From positions 434,001 through 498,000 of the forward strand of contig JANFNE010000038.1 in the NCBI GenBank assembly GCA_024867545.1: a stretch of 64,000 nt of DNA, in the 5' to 3' direction. The notes under the pieces were generated by a model. That model searched no databases, had not been told where the DNA came from, and worked only from the letters and a program-made list of their open reading frames with translations. Made by a program: the position numbers and the translations under genes. Shown here piece by piece: positions 43,562 to 52,437 of this stretch. The stretch's first letter is position 1. Each line of letters starts with the position of its first letter. Source of the DNA: Phytopythium helicoides (lineage: Eukaryota; Oomycota; Peronosporomycetes; Pythiales; Pythiaceae).

Positions 43562-44038
43562 TTAAAAGAGAGCGTAAATAGTACTCTGGGAAAGCTGAAC
43601 GCTGGAGTCGATCTGCATGAGACGGGCTTCCTCGTCAATTTCACTCGATGCTGTGAAGTCAATGTGCACGGGTGCTTCAGTATTGGTCTCCAGATGGGCA
43701 CCCCCGCCGCTCGGGTCGCCAACTCGGATGCCTCGTGCATCACCAGTAGCGCCGCCAACACCGCCTTCTCGACACTCATCACTGCCTTGACTTTTGTCGC
43801 CTATTTGATCATCGTTGGTTCCTGTGCTCCTGTCGCTTTCGCACATGTTCTCTTGAGCGTGGCTCTCGTCTTCCGAGCTGACGTCCTCTCTCAGCAAGCC
43901 CGACTCGAACGCATGCTCAACTATAGCGCAGTGACGCTTCTCGTTGGTCGTTGGGTTAGACGGTCGGAGGCGTTTTCCCGGGTCGTCTAGCTCAGTCGGC
44001 TGCTGTCCTCTGGCTTGCAGCAACCAGTCCTCTTCCAC
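43562..44038 (-). CDS. Hypothetical acidic ORF, possibly a terminal exon
   Basis: An open frame of about 158 codons, rich in Glu, Asp, Ser and Gly (REDVSSEDESHAQENM; GGVGGATGDARG). No in-frame ATG exists and a stop lies just upstream near 44085, beside a possible acceptor (ATAAGTAG). If real, it is the last exon of a gene whose upstream part lies toward the retrotransposon insertion at 44265 and may be interrupted by it. No homology is recognised. Confidence 0.25.
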   Translation of the reverse strand: MEEDWLLQARGQQPTELDDPGKRLRPSNPTTNEKRHCAIVEHAFESGLLREDVSSEDESHAQENMCESDRSTGTNDDQIGDKSQGSDECREGGVGGATGDARGIRVGDPSGGGAHLETNTEAPVHIDFTASSEIDEEARLMQIDSSVQLSQSTIYALF

Positions 44039-44260
44039 ACACAGATGGCGGTCGGGCGCTTCCGCACAACCGCCGGCTTTCGCCTACTTATATTCCCTTG
44101 ACTCATTCCTCTGCTCTACTACTCGTCTAGTGTCGCCGTCAACGCCTCTCACGACCTCGGTACCTCATCCACCCACAAGCTAGCCTTGTGCAGCGGTGCC
44201 CCGAGAGCTCTCTCTCAGCAGCTGATATCGACAATCGCAACCCACGCTGTAGAGCACTGT

Positions 44261-44265
44261 CCGCC
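44261..44265. repeat. Target site duplication, left copy (ccgcc)
   Basis: The five bases ccgcc directly precede the 5' LTR and recur directly after the 3' LTR at 52438-52442, the usual footprint of Ty3/Gypsy integration. Confidence 0.85.
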
Positions 44266-44806
44266 TGTAACAGGGTTACACAGTTTGTGCAGTGGACTGA
44301 ACAAACGAGTCACACTTTGTGCTGGGCACAAATCTGTGTGTTGCAGATTGTGCGAAACGCACAAATCTGTGGAGCAATGGTGCGTCACCATGGCTCCGTT
44401 CCAAGCGTCGACAGTGGTGTGGGATACACCACTGCTAGTCAAGCTCCTGACGGAATAGTGCCGAGTCACTATTCCACTGCGTACGTCCGGACAGCCACTC
44501 ATGGCTGCCCTCGCTTCTCATTGGCTGTTAGCGGGCACTAATAGCCAATCAGCGTCGTTCATTTTTGGTGCGGCGCTCATGGCCACCCATGAGCGCCTGC
44601 AATAATGCATATATAGTTTCTAGGAGGTCAGGAGCCTTTGCACCCATCTAGCGGGTTGCTAACAATCAATACAGTTCTCATTTCTACCAGTCAAGTGTCT
44701 TTCGTCTCACACTGTACATTCAGTACAGTGTGCATACGTTAACCAAGTCAACGCTTCCTCCTTACACGCGCACGTGTAAGTCGCGTAGCTGGGCAGCCCA
44801 GTTACA
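44266..44806 (+). repeat. 5' LTR
   Basis: 541 bp beginning TGTAACAGGGTTACA and ending CCCAGTTACA. A TATA-like GCATATATAG at about 44605-44614 is the likely promoter core. Inside, an ATTGGCT and a CCAATCA face each other near 44519-44550. Confidence 0.93.
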
Positions 44807-44826
44807 CCTGGTAGCACTTTGTAGTC
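44807..44826 (+). other. Probable primer-binding site
   Basis: Two bases after the LTR the sequence TGGTAGCACTTTGTAG begins with the TGG expected to pair with a tRNA CCA end. The primer tRNA is not identified; it does not match the tRNA-Leu(AAG) of the downstream array. Confidence 0.5.
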
Positions 44827-44854
44827 CGTCTCACGACCGACTATTCCGAGCGCA

Positions 44855-45895
44855 ATGAGTGCGCACGTCGCGGGTGAGGACCAGCCGATGAGCGGAGCGC
44901 CGCTCACCGGTTCCCACGACATCACACGAGGGATGTGCCCGCATCTCTCGGACGCCGAGTGGTTGGCGTTCCAGCGTCTCGCTGGAGTGATCGGAGAAGC
45001 ATCCGTGGCTGCGATGCTGCAGTCACAGTCCAAGGACCAGCACCTCGCTTCGATTCGCGGGTTCATGCTGCATGAACTCGAGCAGAAGCAACAGAAGACC
45101 GCTCCTGGGGAGCCGGGCGCGCGGGGCGCGTCCGTGAAGCTCACGGTGCCTCCCTACCACGGGAAGAAGGGCGAACCACTGCTTCGGTGGTTCGTGGAGC
45201 TCGAAGACTCCATCTCGCTACGACGGATCGGGGATCCGTCGGTTCAAGTCATGTACGCCATGTCGTGCCTTGGCGGCAGCGCTAGGCGCTGGGCGTATGG
45301 TCGTAGGCTCGCGGAGCCTACGTGCTTTGCCACGTACGAAGCTTTCAAGACCGAACTGCGTGCGGCATTCGAGCCGACGCAGAACGAATTCCGCTCGAGG
45401 GCTCAATTCCTCGAGCTCAAGCAAGGCAAGCTCGACATCCGAGCTTACGCGGAGCAAGCAAGTTACCTTGCTTCGAATGTTGTGAGCGAACCGCTCACCG
45501 AAGCCACGAAGGTCGTCACCTTCATGAAGGGATTGAACGATGGGCCTGTGAAGACCCATCTGTTCCGCGTCTACCCATCTACGATGAAGGAGGCGATTGA
45601 GATCGCCTTCGCCGAAGACTTCAGCTTGAATCAAGCTGAAGAGTATGCTGTCGTCCACCACCGTCGACCACGTCTTCGGGTTGACGAGCCAGAGCCGATG
45701 GATCTATCCTCGGCTGTTGTCGAACGTCGACAGCAACCGCGCAAGCCGAAGCACGAGCAAGAGTGCTTCCTGTGTGGCCGTCGAGGCCACTATGCTCGCG
45801 AGTGCACGCGAGGCGGTCAGCGCCCGCCTCGGCGTGGGATGCGCGCCGACGGATTCCGTCCGCGCGGTCCACCAAAAAACGGCAACAACCAGTAG
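44855..45895 (+). CDS. gag: Retrotransposon Gag
   Basis: A 346-residue protein. Residues about 140-260 match the Retrotrans_gag capsid pattern (RRWAYGRRLAEPTCFATYEA, FKTELRAAFEP, RAQFLELKQGKLDIRAYAEQ). A single CCHC zinc knuckle starts at residue 304 (C-x2-C-x4-H-x4-C: CFLCGRRGHYAREC) for RNA packaging. The C-terminus is Arg/Gly/Pro-rich. The stop codon TAG at 45893 lies inside the stem of the frameshift hairpin. Confidence 0.93.
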   Translation: MSAHVAGEDQPMSGAPLTGSHDITRGMCPHLSDAEWLAFQRLAGVIGEASVAAMLQSQSKDQHLASIRGFMLHELEQKQQKTAPGEPGARGASVKLTVPPYHGKKGEPLLRWFVELEDSISLRRIGDPSVQVMYAMSCLGGSARRWAYGRRLAEPTCFATYEAFKTELRAAFEPTQNEFRSRAQFLELKQGKLDIRAYAEQASYLASNVVSEPLTEATKVVTFMKGLNDGPVKTHLFRVYPSTMKEAIEIAFAEDFSLNQAEEYAVVHHRRPRLRVDEPEPMDLSSAVVERRQQPRKPKHEQECFLCGRRGHYARECTRGGQRPPRRGMRADGFRPRGPPKNGNNQ

Positions 45896-45914
45896 GGGCG
45901 GGGCGCCCTACTGG
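45874..45914 (+). promoter_or_regulatory. -1 ribosomal frameshift signal between gag and pol
   Basis: The heptamer AAAAAAC (45874-45880) sits in the gag frame as CCA AAA AAC, exactly the X XXY YYZ arrangement for simultaneous -1 slippage. An 8 nt spacer follows, then a perfect 9 bp stem (CCAGTAGGG 45889-45897 with CCCTACTGG 45906-45914) closing an 8 nt loop. Pol is open in the -1 frame from 45880. Slippery site, spacing and stem all fit the classic retroviral arrangement. Confidence 0.85.
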
Positions 45915-48900
45915 TGAAGCGACGTCACGAGCCGATGTTGGCAATGTGACCGTCGCTGCCCCCGGTGCGAGGGACTCGCACTGTGAAGAGGAGGACGGGT
46001 CAGCCGGGCTGATCGTCCTCGAGGTCGCGTCGGAGGGTAGCAACCTCCGCGCGTTGGTGGATTCAGGCGCGTCGAACAACTTCATTCGACGTCGGAGCCT
46101 GCAGAAGGTGTGCTTCGAGGAGACTGCTGCTCCTCGAAGCGATTTGGTGGTGCGCTTGGCCACTGGGGCCGAGCTGAGCACGCGGAAGCGCGTCGTGAAC
46201 GCGTGCTTCCGATTCAAGAGACGAGTCTTCCGGGAAGACTGCATCGTACTTGATCTCGACAACAAGTACGATATGATTCTGGGCATGCCGTGGTTGCGAC
46301 GGCATGAGCCTGTGATCGATTGGGTGACCCGATCGATCAACTTCAGAGCACGCTCCCACAAGGCCGTGGAAGCGTCGAGTGCGACAGTGAGCGTGAGCCC
46401 TGTCAGCACCGCTGGCTCACAGCGATCCCAGGCGACAGCGAGCGATGGCCCTGTCAGACTGGATCGAGAAGAAGATAACCGTCCGGCTCCGGGAGTCGGA
46501 CGCCCCTCCGCTCAGGGAGCCGAGGGCAGACGCCGGGCGTCGAACGCTGTCTCAACGAGGAGACCAGCGACCAGGAAGATTCCTCTGTCGCGGACGCGCG
46601 AGCAGAGTGAGACGGCTTCATCTCCTTCGGGGAAGGAGATGTCAAGCAGCACGCTCCCTCTTGGAGAGGTGGAAGCGAAGGAAGACAACAGTGGTGAGCA
46701 TAGCACTGCCACCACTGACGCGCTCTTGACCGGGTCAGAGCAGCGATCTACGAGCGGGGCTCGCATTGCCGTCGGCCAACCAAAGCCGACGAGAGAAAAC
46801 AAGAGGAGTGTCGTGGCGATCAACGCCATGACACAAACCTGCACTGGTGTTGAGTGCAGAGTTACCGAGGTCGAGCAACCTCCGAGCACGGCGTCGGAGT
46901 TGGTTGCTCTTCCAGTCATGAGCTGGAAGCGATTCTCGAAGGAGCTGCGCGAGGGCGCGCTCGAACAAGTGTGCGTCATCTCTGAGCAAGAGATGACGGT
47001 CGACGTCAACAAGAAGGTCGAGGAGTTGCGTCAACTCCTCGTAAGCAAGAACCCTGAGGAGGAGACGACCCTCAGTGCGAAGACCAAGCGTGAGCGATTC
47101 GAGGAGCAAGGCTGGGCCGCCCTCGAATCGAGTCCGTTCTACGACGTCCTGCGTGAATACGCGGACGTATTCCCGGACGAGGTTCCGGAAGAACTCCCAA
47201 AAGACAAGGGAGTTCGGCACGAGATCGATCTCGTGCCGGGGACGAAGTACTGCGTGACGCGGCAGTGGCCACTGCCGCGTGAACAAGTCAAGGCGATCGA
47301 CGAGTTCTTTGAAGCTCGTCAGAAGGCAGGGCAAGTGCGTGAGTCGACCTCACCGCACAGTGCCCCGACATTCTGTGTCAAGAAGGCACAGGGTGGCTGG
47401 CGCATCGTTCACGCTTACAATAAGCTGAACGATGCAACGGTGCCGGCACAGACGCCGATACCGAGGAAGGATGTCATCATCGATTCGATGAGCGGGAGTA
47501 CAATCTTCAGTACTCTCGACCTGCGCGATGGCTTCTACCAAGTCCTCATGCGTGAGCAGGACATCCCGCTCACGGCAGTCAGCACCCCAAGCGGGATGCT
47601 GTGGGAGTGGCTAGTGATGCCACAAGGGCTCAAGAACGCCCCTGCAACGTTCAACAGATGCGTGACGCACCTGTTGCGGCCGGTGCGAGATTTCGCACCG
47701 AGCTACTTCGACGACGTGTACATCCACAGCCGGGCTGTGGATGAGAAGACTGACGTTGAGGTGCATGAGGAGCACCTCCGTCGCCTGCTGGAGCTCATGC
47801 GAAAGCATAAGCTCTATGCCAACCTGAAGAAGTGCATCTTCGGGGCGAACGAGATACCCGTGCTTGGGTGTCTCGTCGGACGTGATGGCGTTCGCCCGGA
47901 CCCCGAGAAAGTCCGGGTGATCAACGAGTGGCCGCAGCCAAACAACCCCAAAGAACTACGTCAGTTCCTTGGCCTCGCCACGTACTTGTGCAAGTACGTG
48001 AGCAACTATGCGGGCCGCATTCGCCCGCTCTCACAGCTCTTGAAGAAAGAGGCTGCATGGGTATGGACACCCGAGTGTCAAGGTGCCTTCGAGGCGATCA
48101 AGCAGGGCTTGACCGAGGCACCAATCTTGGCCATCGCTGACCAAGATCGAGATTTCCACGTCGTGTGTGATGCATCCGATTTTGCAATCGGATGTGCATT
48201 GATGCAGCGCGATCACGAGGGGCGTGATCGTGTCGTCAGTTACCAGTCGCGCCAACTCAAGCCAGCTGAGCGGAACTACCCCGTTCATGACAAGGAACTC
48301 CTTGCCATGAAGTACGCGCTTGCGAAGTTCCGAGTCTATCTGCTGGGTGATAGACCGTTCACCGTCTACACGGACCATGCGTCCCTGCGGACAGCCGTGA
48401 AGACGCCACACATCTCGCAAAGGATGGCCAGGTGGCTATCCTTCTTCGCAGAGTACAACTTCCAGGTTGAGTATAAACCTGGAAGGCTCAACGTCGTCGC
48501 TGACGCTCTATCGCGGCGACCCGACTATGCAGTCAGGTCGGAGGAACAAGTTCACGCCGTCGGCGCTTGGAGCGCTGACGTCCCAAGGTCGTCGCTGATC
48601 GACGACGTCAAGACCGCCTACGCGCTTGATGAGGACATCAAGCGACTTCTCAAGTATGCAGAGACACCGTCGCCAGTGTCTCTGAAGGCGCTTCCTCCAC
48701 ACCTCCGAGCTCGTGCACACCGCTTTGCTGTGCACGACGGTGTCTTGCTCTATCGCGACACCGACGGCGACGCGCGTCGCGTCGTCGTGCCCAACAGCGA
48801 GGATCTCAAGCTGCGGATCCTCTACGAGTACCATGATGCGCCGGTGGCCGGCCATCTTGGACGCGAGAAGACGTACGTCCTCCTCGCGCGTGACTTCTAC

Positions 48901-50673
48901 TGGCCGCACCAGTACAAGTGGGTGCGCAAGTACGTTCGTGCTTGCGAGATTTGCCAGCGTGTCAAACCAGCACCTGTGTCACAGGCGCCGCTCAACTCAC
49001 TACCGATCCCATCGGAGTGTTGGGAGTCCGTCTCCATGGACTTCGTGTTTGGGCTTCCGCCCAACGCAAAGCGTCGCACGGGTGTCGCCGTCTTCGTCGA
49101 CCGCTTCAGCAAGATGGTGCATCTTGCTGCTGTTCCCAAGACTATAACAGGCGCGCAAACGGCACGCCTGTTCTTTGACACAGTATTCCGATCTCACGGT
49201 ATGCCGCGTGAGATCGTGTCGGACCGCGATCCGCGGTTCCGCGGTGGCTTCTGGCAGGAGCTGTTCAAGCTCCTTGGCACACAGTTGTCGATGTCGACAA
49301 CTGACCACCCTGAAACGGACGGTCAGACCGAACGCGTCAATCGCGTGCTCGGTGACGTCCTGCGCAGCTACGCGCACTCGTTCCGGGACTGGAGCGAGTG
49401 TCTGCCGATGGCTGAGTTCGCCATCAACAACTCGGTGCATGCCTCGCACGGGCACACACCGTTCTTCGTGAATGCCATGCGGCACCCACGTCTGCCTTCC
49501 GTCCTGGGGACGTTGGCTCCAACCTTGAGTGGGGGAGGACCCGCAGTCTCGACACCGAGTCTGCGTGAGAATGCAAACACGAAGAAGCGCGGACAGCACG
49601 TAACGCTGTCTGCGGCAAAGGCAAGTTCCGACCAGTCCAAGCCGTTCTTGGACCGTCGTCAAGCAGTGATCCGGTACGTCCAAGACGCACTGGCGGCCTC
49701 TGTCGATCGACAGAAGCTGAACGCAGACAAGCATGGACGAGGGAACGTCAATGAGTTTGAACCAAATTCATTAGTGTTGCTTAGCACAAGCAACCTTCCT
49801 ACACATGCAGTGCCGGACTACGGAGCGAACAAGCTCGCTCCGCGCTACATCGGCCCGTTCACGGTGCTCGCGCGCCGTGGTACAGCGTACACACTGGACA
49901 TCCCGTCCAGCATGCAGCTGCACCCGACGTTTTACGTCGGGCGCTTGAAGCCTTACCGCCAGTGGCGCGACCGTGAGGGCGAAGACGGTGCCCTCACGAG
50001 TAGTACGCCTCAGAGTCGCTCGAGCGCTCTGGAAGAGGGCTCGGAGAACGCGTCTCCACGTGAGCCGCGTCGCGAAGAATCGGATCCGCGCGACGGCGGA
50101 ACCGGCGGTAGCTCGCCTGGAACTCGCGATGGCTCGCCGCCAAGCGGCGACGAGCGTTCACCTCCGCCTCCAGCTGCGTCTGGAGGCGTGAAATCACCGC
50201 AGCGTCCTCGGCGCGCTCGCGGAAGCGCCGCTCGATCTCGGTCTCCAGCTGCGAGATCTGCAGCTGGAGTTGAAGAAGACGCTCACCATCAGGACGCGTT
50301 GACTGCGGAGTCAACGCGCGCGGCGCACCCTCCGCCGCCGCCGCCGCTGCGCGATGCGGCTGGCGCGACCCGCTGGATTGTTGAGCGGGTCGTATCTCAC
50401 CGTACGGCACCGGACTCCCCAAGTCCGACGCATTTTCGAATTCGTTGGAGAGGATTTCCTCCCCAACAGGACACGTGGGAGCCGCGGGATGTCCTGATGC
50501 ACGACGTCCCGGATCTGGTGATCGCGTACGAGGCGCAGCACTTGCCTCGTACGACCGCGACGACGACGCGTAGTCGAACTCGTCGAGCGGCCGGTCCGGC
50601 CACAGACGACGGCGCTCCGAGACGATCGAGTCGGGTATGGCGCCGCCATACCCGCGGCAGTCCCAGTCTGTAA
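45880..50673 (+). CDS. pol: Retrotransposon Pol: PR-RT-RH-IN-chromodomain
   Basis: About 1598 codons in the -1 frame relative to gag, overlapping its last 16 bases. Counting from 45880: aspartic protease with DSGA at residue 61; reverse transcriptase with YFDD near residue 609 (NAPATFNRCV precedes it); RNase H opening VVCDASDFAIGCAL near residue 762; integrase at about 983-1157 with the HHCC zinc finger (YHDAPVAGHL ... CEICQRVK) and the D, D, E residues in SMDFVFG, VSDRDPRF and DGQTERVN; and a chromodomain from residue 1499 (WIVERVVSHR ... RIRWRGFPPQQDTWEPRDVL). A Ser/Pro/Arg-rich low-complexity linker of about 120 residues precedes the chromodomain; this region is also the part overlapped by the antisense ORF. 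Chromodomains guide integration to particular chromatin in related elements. Confidence 0.95.
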   Translation, partial: RQQPVGAGRPTGEATSRADVGNVTVAAPGARDSHCEEEDGSAGLIVLEVASEGSNLRALVDSGASNNFIRRRSLQKVCFEETAAPRSDLVVRLATGAELSTRKRVVNACFRFKRRVFREDCIVLDLDNKYDMILGMPWLRRHEPVIDWVTRSINFRARSHKAVEASSATVSVSPVSTAGSQRSQATASDGPVRLDREEDNRPAPGVGRPSAQGAEGRRRASNAVSTRRPATRKIPLSRTREQSETASSPSGKEMSSSTLPLGEVEAKEDNSGEHSTATTDALLTGSEQRSTSGARIAVGQPKPTRENKRSVVAINAMTQTCTGVECRVTEVEQPPSTASELVALPVMSWKRFSKELREGALEQVCVISEQEMTVDVNKKVEELRQLLVSKNPEEETTLSAKTKRERFEEQGWAALESSPFYDVLREYADVFPDEVPEELPKDKGVRHEIDLVPGTKYCVTRQWPLPREQVKAIDEFFEARQKAGQVRESTSPHSAPTFCVKKAQGGWRIVHAYNKLNDATVPAQTPIPRKDVIIDSMSGSTIFSTLDLRDGFYQVLMREQDIPLTAVSTPSGMLWEWLVMPQGLKNAPATFNRCVTHLLRPVRDFAPSYFDDVYIHSRAVDEKTDVEVHEEHLRRLLELMRKHKLYANLKKCIFGANEIPVLGCLVGRDGVRPDPEKVRVINEWPQPNNPKELRQFLGLATYLCKYVSNYAGRIRPLSQLLKKEAAWVWTPECQGAFEAIKQGLTEAPILAIADQDRDFHVVCDASDFAIGCALMQRDHEGRDRVVSYQSRQLKPAERNYPVHDKELLAMKYALAKFRVYLLGDRPFTVYTDHASLRTAVKTPHISQRMARWLSFFAEYNFQVEYKPGRLNVVADALSRRPDYAVRSEEQVHAVGAWSADVPRSSLIDDVKTAYALDEDIKRLLKYAETPSPVSLKALPPHLRARAHRFAVHDGVLLYRDTDGDARRVVVPNSEDLKLRILYEYHDAPVAGHLGREKTYVLLARDFYWPHQYKWVRKYVRACEICQRVKPAPVSQAPLNSLPIPSECWESVSMDFVFGLPPNAKRRTGVAVFVDRFSKMVHLAAVPKTITGAQTARLFFDTVFRSHGMPREIVSDRDPRFRGGFWQELFKLLGTQLSMSTTDHPETDGQTERVNRVLGDVLRSYAHSFRDWSECLPMAEFAINNSVHASHGHTPFFVNAMRHPRLPSVLGTLAPTLSGGGPAVSTPSLRENANTKKRGQHVTLSAAKASSDQSKPFLDRRQAVIRYVQDALAASVDRQKLNADKHGRGNVNEFEPNSLVLLSTSNLPTHAVPDYGANKLAPRYIGPFTVLARRGTAYTLDIPSSMQLHPTFYVGRLKPYRQWRDREGEDGALTSSTPQSRSSALEEGSENASPREPRREESDPRDGGTGGSSPGTRDGSPPSGDERSPPPPAASGGVKSPQRPRRARGSAARSRSPAARSAAGVEEDAHHQDALTAESTRAAHPPPPPPLRDAAGATRWIVERVVSHRTAPDSPSPTHFRIRWRGFPPQQDTWEPRDVLMHDVPDLVIAYEAQHLPRTTATTTRSRTRRAAGPATDDGAPRRSSRVWRRHTRGSPSL

Positions 50674-51757
50674 GACGTGGGTCGCCCGGCCAACATCTGC
50701 GGCAGTACTCAGTGCTGGGTACTGCGCAAGCCACACCCGCCTGCACGCACTGGTCGTGCAGGCGATCGATCTGAAGCGTACGCGAAAACGTGTTGTAACG
50801 TTCACGCGCGTCTTGCAGCCGCTTACGGTAAGCGGCTGGATCTCTGTTAAAATTGGTGACGAAATCGCTCCAAGCTTGTTGGAGCGCCTTCTCGACGGAG
50901 ATCTTGCTTCGATCGCTCGTTCCCTTCCCGCGAAGGAAACGCAACTCATGGAACAGCGCGATATAATAATCGCGCCGGCGCTCGCTTGCTGGAGGCAGGT
51001 TGAGCGCGCGCGCAACCTCGTCGTCTGCAATGCGCGTGCAGACGTACAGCATTTCGCTGTGATCTGGGTGTGAAAACCCATAGCGACGCCGAATGGTCTC
51101 GGCGTCGGGCATCCACGACGGTCGCTCGGTTCGCGCGGCTGCACCGCGTGGTGCAGTCGATCTGGATGCAGAGTCTTCACCGCGCGCGCTCGCAGCGCGC
51201 GCGTCACGATCTGGAACCCGCGCGCGGTCGCGCGCTGCAGCGTCGGGTGAGCGCGGCTCACTCTTCGGCTTCTTCACCACCGAGCCCTCGTCCGAGAGCT
51301 CGCCTTCCTCGCGCGTCCGCCGCGTGGCCGACGACGGCCGCGCCGGTTTCTCTTCCTCAGCCGCGTCGTCCGAGGACGACGCGCCGGACAGCGGCTCGGT
51401 GAAGAACCGCATGTCCATCGCTGGCGCAGCCAGCTTGTCGACGATAGAACGCGCGGCTCGAGTCGCACTCGAGCCGGAAGCTTGTGGCAGCGCCGCCGCC
51501 GGCGCGGAGCCCTCGGGCGGCTCCAAGAAGATCTCCAACGTCGTCAGCGGGGCTGACGACGACGACGGTTGCGCACTGGCCGCGCTTGCGAGAGCGGCGG
51601 CCTCTTCACGCTGCACCGGGGCGCGGTGCAGACGGTCTTGATAGTCAGCGAGCGACAGACGCTGTCGCTCGGGCGCGCTTGAAGTTGTGGAAGCCGCCGG
51701 CGCGGTGCGCGCCGGCGCGGGAGCTTTCTCTTCGAGGTCGCCGTTGCCCGAGCTCAT
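49994..51757 (-). CDS. Antisense ORF between pol and 3' LTR of the Gypsy element
   Basis: A 587-residue frame starting at MSSGNGDLEEKAPAP on the strand opposite to gag-pol. About 1.08 kb (50674-51757) lies outside pol; the last ~680 bp overlap the pol tail and chromodomain antisense. The first ~230 residues are Ala/Ser/Pro/Arg-rich and disordered. A compact central part follows (YYIALFHELRFLRGKGTSDR, WSDFVTNFNRDPAAYRKRL, with several Cys and Trp: CRRCWPGDPRLTDWDCRGY), and the end is a coiled coil (LQLQLQISQLETEIERRFRE). No known domain is recognised. The frame is open a further 33 codons upstream from a GTG. Antisense ORFs in this position are known in some plant Gypsy elements; whether this one is expressed is unknown. 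Confidence 0.65.
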   Translation of the reverse strand: MSSGNGDLEEKAPAPARTAPAASTTSSAPERQRLSLADYQDRLHRAPVQREEAAALASAASAQPSSSSAPLTTLEIFLEPPEGSAPAAALPQASGSSATRAARSIVDKLAAPAMDMRFFTEPLSGASSSDDAAEEEKPARPSSATRRTREEGELSDEGSVVKKPKSEPRSPDAAARDRARVPDRDARAASARGEDSASRSTAPRGAAARTERPSWMPDAETIRRRYGFSHPDHSEMLYVCTRIADDEVARALNLPPASERRRDYYIALFHELRFLRGKGTSDRSKISVEKALQQAWSDFVTNFNRDPAAYRKRLQDARERYNTFSRTLQIDRLHDQCVQAGVACAVPSTEYCRRCWPGDPRLTDWDCRGYGGAIPDSIVSERRRLWPDRPLDEFDYASSSRSYEASAAPRTRSPDPGRRASGHPAAPTCPVGEEILSNEFENASDLGSPVPYGEIRPAQQSSGSRQPHRAAAAAAEGAPRALTPQSTRPDGERLLQLQLQISQLETEIERRFRERAEDAAVISRLQTQLEAEVNARRRLAASHREFQASYRRFRRRADPILRDAAHVETRSPSPLPERSSDSEAYYS

Positions 51758-51886
51758 GTTGCTGTATGAGCTCGCCAAGGAGCACGCGCACGCGCTGCTC
51801 TCTTCTCCCCGTCGCTCTGCTGCGCTAGCAGAGTGAATCCGACCAACAAGTGCCACCCGACAGGTTTACAGCGGGGCTGCAACCTT

Positions 51887-51899
51887 AACGGGGGGAGGG
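51887..51899 (+). other. Polypurine tract
   Basis: AACGGGGGGAGGG directly abuts the 3' LTR start, as required for plus-strand priming. Confidence 0.8.
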
Positions 51900-52437
51900 T
51901 GTAACAGGGTTACACAGTTTGTGCAGTGGACTGAACAAACGAGTCACACTTTGTGCTGGGCACAAATTTGTGTGTTGCAGATTGTGCGAAACGCACAGAT
52001 CTGCGGAGCAATGGTGCGTCACCATGGCTCCGTTCCAAGCGTCGACAGTGGTGTGGGGTACACCACTGCTAGTCAAGCTCCTGACGGAATAGTGCCGAGT
52101 CACTATTCCACTGCGTACGTCCGGACAGCCATTCATGGCTGTCCTCGCTTCTCATTGGCTGTTAGCGGGCACTAATAGCCAATCAGCGTCGTTCATTTTA
52201 GTGCGGCGCTCATGGCCACTCATGAGCGCCTGCAATAATGCATATATAGTTTCTAGGAGGTCAGGAGCCATTGCACCCGTCTAGCGGGTTGCTAACAATC
52301 AATACAGTTCTCATTTCTACCAGTCAAGTGTCTTTCGTCTCACACTGTACACAGTACAGTGTGCATACGTTAACCAAGTCAACGCTTCCTCCTTACACGC
52401 GCACGTGTAAGTCGCGTAGCTGGGCAGCCCAGTTACA
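51900..52437 (+). repeat. 3' LTR
   Basis: 538 bp, colinear with the 5' LTR. Differences seen by eye are about ten substitutions (mostly C/T or A/G transitions), a one-base change in a T run, and a two-base deletion in the ACATTCAG segment, giving about 98% identity. Confidence 0.93.

Larger units (their letters stand above)
40498..44265. other. AT-richer, gene-poor region before the retrotransposon
   Basis: 3.77 kb in which base composition drops in GC and no confident gene is found. It has a T tract (about 40788-40806), two small uncertain ORFs listed separately, and two strong hairpins near 42750-42823. It appears to be a repeat-derived or decayed region marking the change from gene-dense to repeat-rich DNA. 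Confidence 0.5.
44266..52437 (+). mobile_element. Complete Ty3/Gypsy LTR retrotransposon with chromodomain
   Basis: An 8172 bp element with both LTRs, target duplication, primer site, polypurine tract, intact gag and pol. Domain order protease, reverse transcriptase, RNase H, integrase, chromodomain places it in Ty3/Gypsy near chromoviruses. The reading frames show no internal stops, and the LTRs differ by roughly ten substitutions and two small indels in 540 bp, so insertion is fairly recent. It also carries a long minus-strand ORF before the 3' LTR. Confidence 0.95.

Noticed and set aside
44807..44826. Array tRNA-Leu(AAG) as primer of the Gypsy element
   Set aside because: The primer site does not match the 3' end of this tRNA beyond the universal TGG.
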